Shown: positions 1-10,227, counted from the stretch's first letter. The stretch is DNA of 64,000 bases from Oligosphaera ethanolica (GCF_030814695.1 NZ_JAUSVL010000001.1:4748227-4812226), one strand, 5' to 3'. Numbers and translations are program-made. The notes: generated from the letters alone by a model not told the origin.

Positions 1-3000
1 GCCGTGCCGACGGGGAAGCGCTTGCCGGCTTGGAGATCGGCGAGGGGTATTTCGTTGCCATCGCTGTCAGTGACCACGATGTTGCCGAGGGTTTCGTCGC
101 CTTCTTCGTAGAAATCCACCGTGACCGTTGACCATCTGGCGAAGAGGGCGTTGGTGTAGAAATAGTAGCTGTCGTTGGCAAGATTTGCCCAAGTCAGCTG
201 TAGATTCCGTGCGGGATTGCGGTCTTCGTCTTCATCGATAACGTTGTTGCGATTGTCATCCCAACCGAGGAAGACAAAGTCATCACTTTCGGGTGTAGCC
301 GTCAGGGGAATGTCAATGGCGGTATCGGGATCAGCGACGTCATAGACGCCACCACCGGTGATTGTGCCGCCGCCGTAGAGACTGCTGGTACTGCTGGCGA
401 CGAGGTAACGCGCCGTAGTATTGACTCTGATGATGCGTGAAAATTGCGCCGTGTAGGTTCTGTCGCGGTCGGCGGCGGAACAGGTGAAGCTGCGGCTGTC
501 GGGAATGGGTGCGGTTTCGGGGTCGTCGTCATCGTCAAGCCAGCGGTTAAAGCGCCAGCCGTAGTTGCTGTAGGCGGAAAGAGTCACGTCTTGGCCAAGG
601 GCATATTTCCGGTTGCCGTAATAGATTGTGCCGGCGCCGTAGGGATCGACGATGGTGGTGATATAGGCTGCTTCGACGAACTGCGCGGTGTAGGTATTTG
701 GGTCTTCGGGCAGATCGGTGGGGTCTTGGATGGTGACGGTGCGGGAGGTACTGGTGTAGTTGGTGCCGTTGTCGCTCCATCTGGAGAAGAGGTAGTTGCT
801 GTTCTCCTGGGCTCTGATCACGACGTCTTGGCCGACGATGACGTTAAAGATGCTGCCTACGACATTGTCGGCGTACATCACGCCGCCGACTGTGGGATCG
901 CTGAGCAACGTAAGGGTACAACGGTTACTGCCGGCGCGGAAGTCATCTATGGCGATATACGGGCCGCTGAAGTCGGATTCAGGGGGTGTCAGTGTCCATA
1001 CGGCGGTATAGGTCCCGGCGGGCAGTGTGATAGTATGCCGCCACCAGTTGTTCTTCAAGTAAGTCGAGGTTTTTTGGTATGGGTATTCGTCATCGTTTGC
1101 ATCAAAGATGTGCAGCGTGGCGCGGCTGTCGGTCTGGTTGTAATAGGAGTAATATTGCTTGAAACTGACTACGCCTTCTTCCTCCATGGTAAAGTCGAGG
1201 AACAGGGATGATGTTTGTCCAGGGTGCAGGCGGTCGGTGCCGACGGCCGGCGAGTATTTGTCTGTGCTGTCGTATATGTTTTTATTCATCCATGGCTGGT
1301 CACCTTCGGTAAGGAAGCTGAAGCCCTCCATGCCCAGGCCAACGGCGGCATTGAACTCATCGGTATTGACAAGCGTGCGGCGGGCGATGGGGCTGCAGGG
1401 GACGTACACGCCGTCAATGTCGCGGAAGGCGCGGGCGGTGAAAGTCGTTGTCGTGGTGATGGTCAGGGGATTTTCGGAGAGGCTTGCGGCCGTGGGGTAG
1501 GTCTCGTCGGTGGTGTAGAGAACGATGGTGTCGGTATCACTGGTGAAACTGACTTCGACGGTCCCAGTGAAACTGTCTGGTGATGCTTCGCGGGTCACGT
1601 CTTGGCGGGTGATGACCGGTGCGCCCACGGCAGGATAGGCGATGGGAAGGAATGGCGTGCCGCTGTTGTAATAGCTGGCATAGTTGTTTTGGTAGAAGGT
1701 CCAGCTGCCATAGCCGGTACCATAGGTGTCATCGTGGTTGTAGGGATAGTAGACGGTGGTCCAGAAGGGAACTTGGGGGACTTGGTTGGGTGGCGTGCCG
1801 GTGTAGAATAAACTTGTCAGGTTCAAACAGGTATCCAAGCCGTTTTCGCTGTAGAAGTTATATGTGGTGAAGTAGTGCGACGGGAAAGTGATGCTTTGGA
1901 CGAAGGGATTCCACGCGAAGGCGGTAATGTCAAGGGAAATAACGCTCAGGCCGCCATCGCCTTGGCTAGGGATGACAACATGTGTATCGCTGCCTATATA
2001 ATTGACTAGTCTGAGGGTTTGGGAAGGCACTTCGCCAAGAATCTCGTATTGGAAACTGGTTTCGCCGGCAGGAGTCCAGGTGACGCGGTCCAAATAAAAG
2101 CTTTGAGTGTCGGCATAGCTAGTGATGTAGTCGACTGTCCAGGAAAGGTTGTGCTGGCCCTCGCCGATAAGAAAGTACGCTTTTATCCAGCTGCTCGTGC
2201 CGCTATAGGTGAGCTTACTGACCTCGTCAATGGCAAATGTGAAATCAAGGTCGCTCCAGCGATCGTTGCCCCGCCACCAGAAGCTAAGCAGTCCAGGGCC
2301 GGTGACGGTTGTTCGCAGCCATGACCCTTCGATGCGGCCGTCGTCAACAAAGGATTGCATGACATCGTTGGTTGCAGCGGCGTAATCGCTGGTACTGAGG
2401 GGCGACCAGGGTAGGGCAGCGTTGGTTGTGAAGACCAAATCGTCGTTGTTCAGAGCGGCATTGATGGCGGCAGTGTCGAGATATTGTCTGACGATAGTCG
2501 GGCCGCAGGGGGTTTCTTCGCGGGTGAGGGCGCGGTAGGGCGTCAGCGATACCGTGGCGTTGCCGCCGGTGAGGGTGATGATGCCATTTTCGACGGCGGG
2601 GCTGACCGGTGTCGGCTCGCTGCCATCCAGGGTATAGCGGAGGGTGACACCGCTGGTGTCGTCGCTCTCCATGCCTGCAACGAGGATGAGTTGGTTGCGG
2701 AAGAAGGGTTCGTCATCGCCGCTGACGCCGTCCTGGCGGCCTAGAGTCGGAAGGACGACAGCGCCATTGATCATATTTACGGCATAGCCGCCGTAGGTGG
2801 GTGGGTCGTCATCGTAGTCCAATTTGTCTTCCCACGACTGCTGGAAGGTCGAACTGTAATTGATCACCATGGGGCCGCCCTGTTCGTCTGTTTCGATGAG
2901 GTCCGGTGCGGCGCCGAGGAAATAGGCGTTGGCTTCCTTGAAAAGCCACCCTTCGCATTGGAGTGAGGTGACATAGAGGGAAGTCACCGATGCGGGCACA

Positions 3001-4727
3001 ATTAGCAGGCTGGGCGTGAGCCGTTCGTCGTCAAAGCCGGCCAGGTACGAATTGGCAAACGCGTAGGGCCCGATCTGCTCGGTGCCATCGGGAATGCGAT
3101 AGTTGGGTGTTTTACTGGCGGGCCAGGCAACGAGGGTCTTGCCATCGGCGCTGAACAGAACGCCATCGACGGCTTTCAGATAGGCGTTGCCTGCGGCGAC
3201 CTCATAGGCGGTGAGCAGTGAGATGTAGTTCCAATGGGGGAATCCCGAGAATGCCGTAGGGTGAATGCTTTGCAAGGAAGCTGGTAACAAGACTGTCGCT
3301 ACGCCAGATGACTGGAAAGCATTTTTGCCAATAGTTTCCAGTCCCTCGCTCAAGGTAACACTCATTGTGAGGCTTTCGGGGTGTCGTGCAAAACAGCCTT
3401 CGGGAATGACCTTGAGCCCCGGTGGGGTGACTACATTCGCAAGGTTGTAGCTATAGGCAAAGGCGTATTTGCCCAAGGTGGTAAGGTTGGCAGGCAGGGC
3501 GTCTTCGAAATCCGTGTTGAAAAACGCGTAATCGCCGATAGTGGTGACGCTGTCAGGGAGTACTGGCGAACGCATTTGCTGTGTGCTAAACCAGCCATAG
3601 CTACCGGCAAAGGCACCGGTATCAATGGTCACCAGGCCTGTCGGCAAAATTATAGCCCGAACGTCTTCTTGATACATGGCCAAGGGGGCTATTCGCTTGA
3701 CTGTGTCAGGCATTTGTGATTCCGAGGTCGCTCTTGTCGGCAGGTGCGCGAAGGCATAGAGGACATCACCGGCGGTGTTCAGGAGATAGCCAGACTCGTC
3801 AACGTGGAAATTCGTGTTGCCGGCGTCAACGGTGATGACGTTATCCGGGCAGGGATGGCCGGCAAGACTGGAAAGATTGGCCGGCAAGTGCAGCGCGGTG
3901 CCGGCTACCCAAAGGCCCAGGGTGGTCAACGATGCCGGCAAGGTGAGGGACTGAAGTTGGCATTCGTAAAAGGCGCAATCCGCGATGTGAGTGACCCCCT
4001 CAGGGAGGGCGATACTGTCAAAGTAGAACAGGTATTGCTGCGTGTTAGCATCATAGTACTGATTCCAAGCCAAGACCCGGGTGCCGATGTGGGTTACACC
4101 ATTGGGTATGGTGAGAACGCCGTCTACAGCCGCTGCTTTGGCGGCCTGCGTGGGCCAGAAAATCAAGTGGGTGCCGTTTTTGATTAGGGCGCCGCTGGTC
4201 GGGTCAACGGCGAAGTTGGCGTTACCCGCCGCTACGGTGATAACCAACTCGGTGTTGGGTTCATCCCGGCCGAAGAAGGGATTACCGTCACAGTCTTGCA
4301 GGGAGGCCGGAAGAGACACATTGGTCAAGCTATAGCTGGCTAGGCTCGCCTCGCCGATAAAGAGTACGCCCTCTGATACAGTGAGGGTAGAGACGCCGGT
4401 GTTACTGAAGCCTTTGGGATTCCAGTCGCTGGGCCCCTGGGGGCCCATGCCTAAATTAATAATTGGCCTGGTAACTCCTGGTCCAATGGCAATGACGGGC
4501 AGCCCACCCAGTGTCGTCGGGGTGGTTACGGTCTGCTCCTGGCCCCAATAGGCCGTGATGATTACGCCACTGGTGGAACCGTAGGTGTAGGGCTCATAAT
4601 CGTAATCATCTTCCGGATCGGGAGCGTCCTGAGCGTGGGCAAACGCGCTGAAGACAAGAACCAAGGCCATGAGTGTCGTAAGTAAGGTCGAGGCCGGTCC
4701 ACGGTTACGTTGTAAGGTCTTTTTCAT
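1..4727 (-). CDS. Giant secreted BspA-like LRR / InlB-repeat surface protein (3' end outside window)
   Basis: The reverse strand is open from an ATG at 4727 to the window edge with no stop, giving more than 1570 residues; the C-terminus is missing. A GGGAG ribosome site lies about 9 bases upstream. The protein begins with a signal peptide (MKKTLQRN, then a hydrophobic run ending AFAHA). Residues about 50-590 are BspA-type leucine-rich repeats (recurring LPASLTTLG, ITTIGDYAF and VTHIA units). Next come a chitobiase-C-like segment (LRYTLDGSEPT, about 690), a GPGLLSFWW beta-sandwich (about 805), a second LRR block (about 890-990), another chitobiase-like segment (about 1060), and divergent InlB-type repeats with FSRWSDNG and FNRWLDDD signatures (about 1270 to the edge). 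LRR_5 and InlB B-repeats are known from secreted adhesins and glycan-contact proteins; a surface-adhesion role is inferred. It stands alone and is transcribed away from the next gene. Confidence 0.85.
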   Translation of the reverse strand, partial: MKKTLQRNRGPASTLLTTLMALVLVFSAFAHAQDAPDPEDDYDYEPYTYGSTSGVIITAYWGQEQTVTTPTTLGGLPVIAIGPGVTRPIINLGMGPQGPSDWNPKGFSNTGVSTLTVSEGVLFIGEASLASYSLTNVSLPASLQDCDGNPFFGRDEPNTELVITVAAGNANFAVDPTSGALIKNGTHLIFWPTQAAKAAAVDGVLTIPNGVTHIGTRVLAWNQYYDANTQQYLFYFDSIALPEGVTHIADCAFYECQLQSLTLPASLTTLGLWVAGTALHLPANLSSLAGHPCPDNVITVDAGNTNFHVDESGYLLNTAGDVLYAFAHLPTRATSESQMPDTVKRIAPLAMYQEDVRAIILPTGLVTIDTGAFAGSYGWFSTQQMRSPVLPDSVTTIGDYAFFNTDFEDALPANLTTLGKYAFAYSYNLANVVTPPGLKVIPEGCFARHPESLTMSVTLSEGLETIGKNAFQSSGVATVLLPASLQSIHPTAFSGFPHWNYISLLTAYEVAAGNAYLKAVDGVLFSADGKTLVAWPASKTPNYRIPDGTEQIGPYAFANSYLAGFDDERLTPSLLIVPASVTSLYVTSLQCEGWLFKEANAYFLGAAPDLIETDEQGGPMVINYSSTFQQSWEDKLDYDDDPPTYGGYAVNMINGAVVLPTLGRQDGVSGDDEPFFRNQLILVAGMESDDTSGVTLRYTLDGSEPTPVSPAVENGIITLTGGNATVSLTPYRALTREETPCGPTIVRQYLDTAAINAALNNDDLVFTTNAALPWSPLSTSDYAAATNDVMQSFVDDGRIEGSWLRTTVTGPGLLSFWWRGNDRWSDLDFTFAIDEVSKLTYSGTSSWIKAYFLIGEGQHNLSWTVDYITSYADTQSFYLDRVTWTPAGETSFQYEILGEVPSQTLRLVNYIGSDTHVVIPSQGDGGLSVISLDITAFAWNPFVQSITFPSHYFTTYNFYSENGLDTCLNLTSLFYTGTPPNQVPQVPFWTTVYYPYNHDDTYGTGYGSWTFYQNNYASYYNSGTPFLPIAYPAVGAPVITRQDVTREASPDSFTGTVEVSFTSDTDTIVLYTTDETYPTAASLSENPLTITTTTTFTARAFRDIDGVYVPCSPIARRTLVNTDEFNAAVGLGMEGFSFLTEGDQPWMNKNIYDSTDKYSPAVGTDRLHPGQTSSLFLDFTMEEEGVVSFKQYYSYYNQTDSRATLHIFDANDDEYPYQKTSTYLKNNWWRHTITLPAGTYTAVWTLTPPESDFSGPYIAIDDFRAGSNRCTLTLLSDPTVGGVMYADNVVGSIFNVIVGQDVVIRAQENSNYLFSRWSDNGTNYTSTSRTVTIQDPTDLPEDPNTYTAQFVEAAYITTIVDPYGAGTIYYGNRKYALGQDVTLSAYSNYGWRFNRWLDDDDDPETAPIPDSRSFTCSAADRDRTYTAQFSRIIRVNTTARYLVASSTSSLYGGGTITGGGVYDVADPDTAIDIPLTATPESDDFVFLGWDDNRNNVIDEDEDRNPARNLQLTWANLANDSYYFYTNALFARWSTVTVDFYEEGDETLGNIVVTDSDGNEIPLADLQAGKRFPVGT

Positions 4728-5230
4728 GGTTTTGACTCCCTTCGTGATGCGCCCATGGGTCGAATAAATGAATGATATTTGAAAAGTGGTCGTCGTGCAT
4801 AGAGAGATAAATCAGTCCGGCGGGGGGAAAATGGTCGGGACTGTAACAACGCTGACAATATTCTTTCACTTGTTGCTTAGTGACTCGTCGACAACAACAT
4901 AATGAAAAAGACAGAATGCATTATCATGGGCAATATCGTCTACACGGCTAATGTAGAAGCAAAAAAAAGAATATACAAGTTCCTTAATGTCACTGAAAAA
5001 CAGATTTTATTTTGCACATTCTTAAACATTTCTAAAATCAATCATTTTTAGAATATAACAGTGCGCTTTGTTTTAGTGCTAGGCATGCGAAGCCTCATAT
5101 AGAACAATCCAATTGCTTGTTATAAATAGCAATAAAAGCAATTTCACTTCTTTATTTTGCAAATTCATTGGTCATGCTGGGCTGATTTTCGCAGTCGTCG
5201 GCGTGCAGGTCACATCGCAATGATGCTTGC
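4728..5230. other. AT-rich intergenic upstream region of the LRR gene
   Basis: No gene seen. The stretch is clearly more AT-rich than its surroundings and probably holds the promoter of the LRR gene. A small inverted repeat (TTCTAAAA at 5031-5038 with TTTTAGAA at 5047-5054) is the only structure I can point to; whether it is an operator or chance is unknown. Confidence 0.4.
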
Positions 5231-5349
5231 TACATTGGCAGTCATGTTTCTGGTAATGCCTCACGCATTGCAGCCAGCCGTTCCCGCAGAGTCACATTTG
5301 TTTTCCGCGCCCACATGTCGTTAGGACTGCAGCAAAAATGCCAACCGGT

Positions 5350-5560
5350 CCCTGGGGACGCTTGGGACCGTGGGGACCGGTTGGCGCTGTGCTGAGGCGA
5401 GGACTCACGACTCATCAGGCATGGTCCCATGGATTGGCCCGTGGGTACTTTTGGACCGTGGGGAATGACGCATTGGACTCAGGGGACTGATTTACCGACG
5501 CCAGGGAACGGTGGGCCTGATTGGCTGAAGCCAGGGACTCCTGGAGCGCGCGCCGTCTTC
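5350..5560. repeat. Dispersed repeat family C, copy 1 (GGGAC-rich)
   Basis: This is a block of short GTGGGGAC/TTGGGAC units with the shared core CGAGGACTCACGACTCAT followed by GGCATGGTCCCATGGATTGG. The same block occurs at 22185-22385 and around the insertion sequence at 47185-49220. Short open frames in these blocks resemble each other in all copies but have no ribosome sites and are not called as genes. Confidence 0.7.
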
Positions 5561-5629
5561 CGGCCGTGGTGCGGGCTTTTAGCCCGCGCCGTCGCATGAG
5601 GCTAGCAAGCGTCCACTCGCGCGCCCGGC

Positions 5630-5970
5630 ATCCCAGGCCGCGAAGCGGCAGAAGCGCTGAAAGCGCGAAACATACCAGCCTAGGGCAAGCGGCGCCGAAG
5701 GCGGAGCGACGCCCTGGGTAGAGTGTGATTATGGTTCGAGTTCCTCGGCCTCTTTGGCCGCAGTCGGCAAAGCTGACTGGGGCCGAAGAGGCAATGGAAC
5801 GATGTAACAGCTTCTCTTTCTTGTACCTTGCGTCTTTTGCAGTGTTATTTTAGGTCGCCCATTCAGGGCTCCTTTCAGGTGGGACTCTTACCCAGGGCGA
5901 CGCGCCCTGCAGGCGCTTGCCCTGGGCTTTCTTAGGCCGCGCCTTTGGCGCTGAAAACTACAGGCCGCAA
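5630..5970 (-). repeat. Composite repeat H+B, reverse copy
   Basis: Read on the minus strand this is family H (5970-5839: the AAGATAGCCCAGGGC-type palindrome followed by GAGCCCTGAA and GGGCGACCTAAAA) joined to family B (5800-5630). The same order is seen on the plus strand at 62336-62665, so H and B travel together in at least two places. The strong hairpin of B lies at 5748-5792. Confidence 0.65.
5748..5792 (-). repeat. Family B long hairpin, copy 1
   Basis: An 18-base stem with a 9-base loop. This copy has two mismatches in the stem, unlike the perfect copies at 10619, 30992 and 62518. The loop on the minus strand is AGCTTTGCC. Confidence 0.65.
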
Positions 5971-6169
5971 GAAAGCCTGGTAACAATGACTGACTGATTA
6001 CTTGTTAACAACTGTGACATATTGAACTCATTTTGATCTGGAGACGAAGGGGGTTACATTACGTGGCTTGCGTCTAGCGAGGATCCAGTCAGGTAGTACT
6101 GCTTCGACCTGTGTTTACCTGCTGCCAGCCGGCGGGTGAAGGCAAACCACCATACCAGAGGACAAAGCG

Positions 6170-7435
6170 ATGAAAACGACTGCGTTGCGTATTTACGGTA
6201 AGTGTGATCTCCGGCTTGAGACTTTTGAGTTGCCGCCCTGTGGCGACGACGGTATTATCGCAGAAGTCGTGAGCGATTCGATCTGCATGTCCAGCTACAA
6301 GGCCGCCAAGCAGGGGGCGGATCACAAGCGCGTGCCCAACGACTGTGCGACGAATCCGACTATTCTCGGCCATGAGTTTTCTGGCCGGATACTGGAAGTC
6401 GGCGCGAAATGGGCTGACCAGTTCAAGCCTGGCGATCGTTTTGGCATTCAGCCGGCGCTGATGTACAAAGGCTCCCTAGATGCTCCGGGCTATTCCTTCA
6501 CCACCATTGGCGGCGATGCGACCTACGTGCGCATTCCCTCTTGCGTGATGGAGATGAACTGCCTGCTCAAATACACTGGCGAAGCGTTCTTCATGGCGTC
6601 CTTGAGCGAACCCATGAGCTGCCTGATCGGGGCCTGCCACGCGCATTACCACATACCCGCCGGGACCTACAAGCACGTCATGGGCATTGTCGAAGGCGGC
6701 AAGTGTGCCTGTCTGGCCAGTGCTGGTCCCATGGGGCTCGGCCTGATCGATTACCTGATCCATGGCCCGCGCCGCCCGAAGCTCATCGTAGTCACGGATA
6801 TTGATGATGCCCGGCTCAATCGCGCTGCGTCCATCCTTACCCCTGCGGATGCCAAGGCCAACGGCGTTGAGCTGGTGTATCTCAATACCAAATGCCCGGA
6901 TGCGGTCGAGAAACTGATGGCCATAAGCGGCGGTACTGGCTACGACGACGTCTTTGTCCTCGCCCCAGTGGCGCCATTGGTGGAGCAGGGCGACGCCATC
7001 CTCGGTTTTGGCGGCTGCCTGGACTTCTTTGCTGGCCCGACCGATCCGACTTTTTCTGCCAAAATGAATTTCTACAATGTCCACTATGCGGGCACGCATA
7101 TTGTCGGCACCAGCGGTGGGACGACGGACGATATTCGCGAGGCGCTGGACCTGATGGGCAAGGGCAAGATCAACCCGGCGATGATGATCACCCACGTCGG
7201 CGGACTTACCGCAGCGAAGGACACCACCTTGAACCTGCCCAACATCCCCGGCGGCAAGAAGCTGATCTACAACCACGTGGATTTCCCGCTCACCGCCATC
7301 GCTGACTTCGCCGAACTGGGCAAGAACAATCCCGTGTTCGCCGAATTGGCCGCTGCCTGTGCGCGCAACAAGGACATGTGGAATCTCGAGGCAGAAAAGA
7401 TCGTCATGGAGAAAATGCCCAAACTCAGTGTTTGA
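6170..7435 (+). CDS. Zinc-type alcohol dehydrogenase, L-sorbose-1-phosphate reductase-like
   Basis: A 421-residue medium-chain dehydrogenase. The N-terminal GroES-like domain carries GHEFSGRILEVG (about residues 65-76) and a GDRFGIQP element; the Rossmann half carries ASAGPMGLGLIDYLI (about 184). The start MKTTALRIYGKCDLRLE and the segment DSICMSSYKAAKQGADHKRV match what I know of the SorE branch, which reduces L-sorbose 1-phosphate to glucitol 6-phosphate with NAD(P)H in the cytoplasm. That substrate is a family-level inference, and another ketose or polyol phosphate is possible. The ATG follows a GAGGACAAAGCG ribosome site. No transporter or kinase is adjacent, so the gene is a stand-alone unit; MtlD and a ROK kinase lie far downstream. 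Confidence 0.75.
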   Translation: MKTTALRIYGKCDLRLETFELPPCGDDGIIAEVVSDSICMSSYKAAKQGADHKRVPNDCATNPTILGHEFSGRILEVGAKWADQFKPGDRFGIQPALMYKGSLDAPGYSFTTIGGDATYVRIPSCVMEMNCLLKYTGEAFFMASLSEPMSCLIGACHAHYHIPAGTYKHVMGIVEGGKCACLASAGPMGLGLIDYLIHGPRRPKLIVVTDIDDARLNRAASILTPADAKANGVELVYLNTKCPDAVEKLMAISGGTGYDDVFVLAPVAPLVEQGDAILGFGGCLDFFAGPTDPTFSAKMNFYNVHYAGTHIVGTSGGTTDDIREALDLMGKGKINPAMMITHVGGLTAAKDTTLNLPNIPGGKKLIYNHVDFPLTAIADFAELGKNNPVFAELAAACARNKDMWNLEAEKIVMEKMPKLSV

Positions 7436-7604
7436 GCATTCGGCCACCTTTTTGCCCCCCGGGTCATGGCCTTCAGCTGGTCTGAAAAAAATATCGAAAG
7501 AACCACAAAATTGCCAGGCCCGGGCTTGCTTTTCGACCGCCGTTCGCTATTGTAATGAGGTGTCCGACGCCTAGGCGCCGGTAGTTGATAAAGTTGTTAT
7601 TTTT

Positions 7605-7680
7605 GCCGGGCTAGCTCAGTTGGTAGAGCAGTGGAATCATAATCCACGTGTCATTGGTTCGAGTCCGATGCCCGGTACCA
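7605..7680 (+). tRNA. tRNA with CAU anticodon (elongator Met or Ile2)
   Basis: A 76-base cloverleaf with encoded CCA. The acceptor stem is GCCGGGC with GCCCGGT (G1-U72 wobble), the D-arm has AGCTCAGTTGGTAGAGC, the anticodon stem GTGGA/TCCAC encloses CAT at 7638-7640, and the T-arm is ATTGG-TTCGAGT-CCGAT, with discriminator A. It lacks the three G-C pairs of the initiator anticodon stem. Telling elongator Met from lysidine-modified Ile2 needs a model-based caller. Confidence 0.95.
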
Positions 7681-7686
7681 TTAAAC

Positions 7687-7729
7687 AGAGCCCCGTAACT
7701 CAACTGAGTTACGGGGCTCTTGTTCTTTT
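7687..7729. terminator. Strong bidirectional terminator between tRNA and prepilin remnant
   Basis: A 16-bp perfect stem (7687-7702 with 7705-7720; arm AGAGCCCCGTAACTCA) followed by TGTTCTTTT on the plus strand and TGTTTAA on the minus strand. It lies between the convergent tRNA and the split prepilin gene. Confidence 0.9.
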
Positions 7730-8471
7730 CCCTTAACCAGGCATGCCTACGGATCGAGTGTTTGCGTAAAACCGTCGCGGGTGTTCCCGGGGCAGGCGCC
7801 TGTAGCTGCGTATCAGGGCACAAAAGTGGAGTGAATCGCCAGATTACTGGGCAGGACCGACCCCCGCTGGCGGGCATCGACATGGCCATCCAAGTACAGG
7901 GCATTGGCCAGCTCGTTGTGGCGGAAAGCAATCCGCAAGTTCCCGTTGCTGGTGGTGTTCGGCCAGATTTGCGTAACGCCGTCAAGGCCGCTGACGGTTG
8001 TGTAGATGCTATCGAGAAAGACGATGAATTCCGTCGGTGGAAAACGCGTGGTCTGCGCCCGCCCGGTGACATTGTAAATATAGTTCGCACTGGCGGCGGT
8101 AATTGCTGAGGTCAGTGGCTTGCTTGGGCAGAGCCAAGTTTTGGCATCGCCGACATAGAGGTCCATCTGTGCGCGGTAGGTGTTGGTTGGTTGCCATGCA
8201 GGTATTGCTGGGTCCCAGTACATAACGGGCAGTGTACTGGCATTGTCATCCAAGTACATGGTGGTCGCTATGCCGATCTGCTTGAGATTGCTGGTGCAGC
8301 TGATTGCGCGCGCTTTCTCGCGGGCTTTGCTCAAGGCCGGCAGCAGCATTGCCGCCAGGATGGCGATGATCGCGATGACGACTGGTTCCTACCTTGAATT
8401 TTAGCGAATATATATTATATACAGGGAGCTTTATTCGTCTGAGTAATTCCCTTTTTTCAGGAGTGCCGACC

Positions 8472-10184
8472 ATGTCAAAAGTCAACGCAGTGATCTATGC
8501 CCGTCAGTCCAGTGGCAAGGAAGAAGAAAGCGAATCGATTGCCATGCAGATTGAGAAATGCATGGAGTTGGCAAGGAAACGCAAAATTGAGGTCATCGCC
8601 ACGTATAACGACGCAAATGCATCGGGCCGCCTCTATCCATCTGGTGCAGAGAGTATTGCCGATCAGGACAGCGTCTTTCAGGATTGGTACCGGAAAAACA
8701 CGGCCGAAAAAAAGTATCGCCCCGGCTTGCGTCAAGTTCTGGAGCAGCTGTCAAGAATTGATTATGTCATTGTCTACGATACGACGCGACTTTACCGTCC
8801 CATCCAGCGCAGCTATCTGCAGAATTACGTTGACAATCAGCTTATTGCGAACAGCGTCAAGCTTCTGACCCTCAAGGAGGGTGAGAGTAATCCGTCGGAC
8901 TTTTCAGACAGCCTGGTGACCACTATCAAGTCCCATGTCAACGACAATCAGATCAAGTTGACCAGCGAAAAGTCAAAAGCCGCGATGAGCAAATTGAAGG
9001 ACGACGGCTACTATGCCACTGGGCCCAAAATGTACGGCATCCGCTACCTTGGTGGTAAGGATCGGGCGGTTGAAGTGATTCCCGAGTGCGTGGAGGTCAT
9101 CCGCTTCGTCTTCGACCAAATCATCTTGCTGAAGCCCTACAACCAGATCGTTCGCCAGATGAACAGCCGATTTGCCGGGCGCTGTGCGGGGAAGGGCTTC
9201 TATGACTCGTCCTTCCGGCATATCGCTTCGCAGCCTTTCTACTGTGGCTACATGTACGATACGCAGGGCGCCCTGATCAAGGCCAAGCAAATGCAGGGGA
9301 AAGAAATAATAACGTACGAAACCTGGGAGAAAGTCCAACGCATTATGAGCCGGCGTCGTGCGGAGCCGCAGAGGAGAAAAAGCCTGCCGCATCCCTTTTC
9401 GCATCTACTGCATTGTGGCTACTGCGGCGCGAAGATGATCGTCGGGCAGGACGGCAACAAGGAGTTTTATCACTGCTTCCGAGGCGCCAACATCAATACT
9501 GACGCCAATTGCCGTTCAGCGCGAGTCACCATCAATCTCATCAGACACTCGGATGAGTTCGTCGGTCTGAAGGCCAGCGTGGCTCCCCTACTGGCACTGG
9601 CCCTCTATAAAGAAATTGAACAGCATGACGTCATGAGAATGAAAGGACATGAGCTGGAAAAGCTCAAAACCGACCTCGTCGCGTGTGTGTCGCGCCTGGA
9701 CGCCGCCGCCTCTGCCTATGGCGCCGGCGAGCTGTCTCTGGCAAGTTTTCAGAAGGTTGAGGCGCTGCTGAACGGCAAAATACTCAAGACCAAAAAGGAA
9801 ATCGCGCAGATAGAAAATGCCTGCGCCAGCCAGAACAAGGTCGAGGAAAGAGCACGGCAGTTCCTCTTGAAAATTGATGACCTCATGGCTGATAGACTGG
9901 AAGACCACGTCTTTGAGGAACTCCTCCGCGGAGCCGTAACGCGCATTGACTGTTTTAATGATCACCTTGAGCTGAAAACCGTCTATGGCGATTTCACCCT
10001 CGAACGCTTCATGAAGGGGAAATTCCGTAATTTTCCGAGATTCACCTACAAAATCATCCCTGTCGATGGCTTCAAACGTGACATCCGAAAAACCAAAATC
10101 AATGTCACCTACGTCTATGGAAAACATGCTAATAAAAATTTGGTGGTAGACCTGGAAGTAATGAAAATTTACGCCCAGCGGTAG
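8472..10184 (+). CDS. Large serine recombinase (site-specific integrase)
   Basis: A 570-residue protein. The N-terminal resolvase domain starts AVIYARQSSG, with S13 as predicted nucleophile and the TTRLYR arginines further on. A recombinase domain follows (about 190-290), then a four-cysteine zinc ribbon (HCGYCGAKM about 314-322, with later cysteines in YHCF and ANCRS), a long coiled coil (about 385-470), and a C-terminal DNA-binding tail. This order is typical of phiC31/TP901-type integrases. I chose the ATG at 8472 because CAGGAG lies just upstream and the domain begins there; an ATG at 8394 in the same frame would add 26 residues starting almost at the element end. It fills the element and runs opposite to the split prepilin gene. 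It presumably integrates and, with a directionality factor not seen here, excises the element. Confidence 0.95.
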   Translation: MSKVNAVIYARQSSGKEEESESIAMQIEKCMELARKRKIEVIATYNDANASGRLYPSGAESIADQDSVFQDWYRKNTAEKKYRPGLRQVLEQLSRIDYVIVYDTTRLYRPIQRSYLQNYVDNQLIANSVKLLTLKEGESNPSDFSDSLVTTIKSHVNDNQIKLTSEKSKAAMSKLKDDGYYATGPKMYGIRYLGGKDRAVEVIPECVEVIRFVFDQIILLKPYNQIVRQMNSRFAGRCAGKGFYDSSFRHIASQPFYCGYMYDTQGALIKAKQMQGKEIITYETWEKVQRIMSRRRAEPQRRKSLPHPFSHLLHCGYCGAKMIVGQDGNKEFYHCFRGANINTDANCRSARVTINLIRHSDEFVGLKASVAPLLALALYKEIEQHDVMRMKGHELEKLKTDLVACVSRLDAAASAYGAGELSLASFQKVEALLNGKILKTKKEIAQIENACASQNKVEERARQFLLKIDDLMADRLEDHVFEELLRGAVTRIDCFNDHLELKTVYGDFTLERFMKGKFRNFPRFTYKIIPVDGFKRDIRKTKINVTYVYGKHANKNLVVDLEVMKIYAQR

Positions 10185-10200
10185 GACGAAGAAAAAAAGC

Positions 10201-10227
10201 AAAAAAAAGAGCCGCAACGCGGCTCTT
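10201..10227 (-). terminator. Element-borne terminator facing the prepilin promoter
   Basis: Hairpin AGAGCCGC-AAC-GCGGCTCT (10208-10226) with an A8 run on its left, which is a U-run when read on the minus strand. It would stop transcripts that enter the element from the prepilin 5' fragment, and lies just past the recombinase stop codon. Confidence 0.75.

Noticed and set aside
444..1211. 255-residue plus-strand open frame near the left edge
   Set aside because: Antisense shadow of the large LRR/InlB-type gene, which is open on the minus strand across the whole region.
5242..5430. Small open frames in repeat family C (also at 22248-22451 and 49027-49266)
   Set aside because: They resemble each other only because the DNA is repeated; no ribosome sites, and the reading frame is not preserved in all copies.
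7605..7680. Initiator tRNA-Met
   Set aside because: The acceptor starts with a G1-U72 pair and the anticodon stem lacks the three consecutive G-C pairs of initiators.
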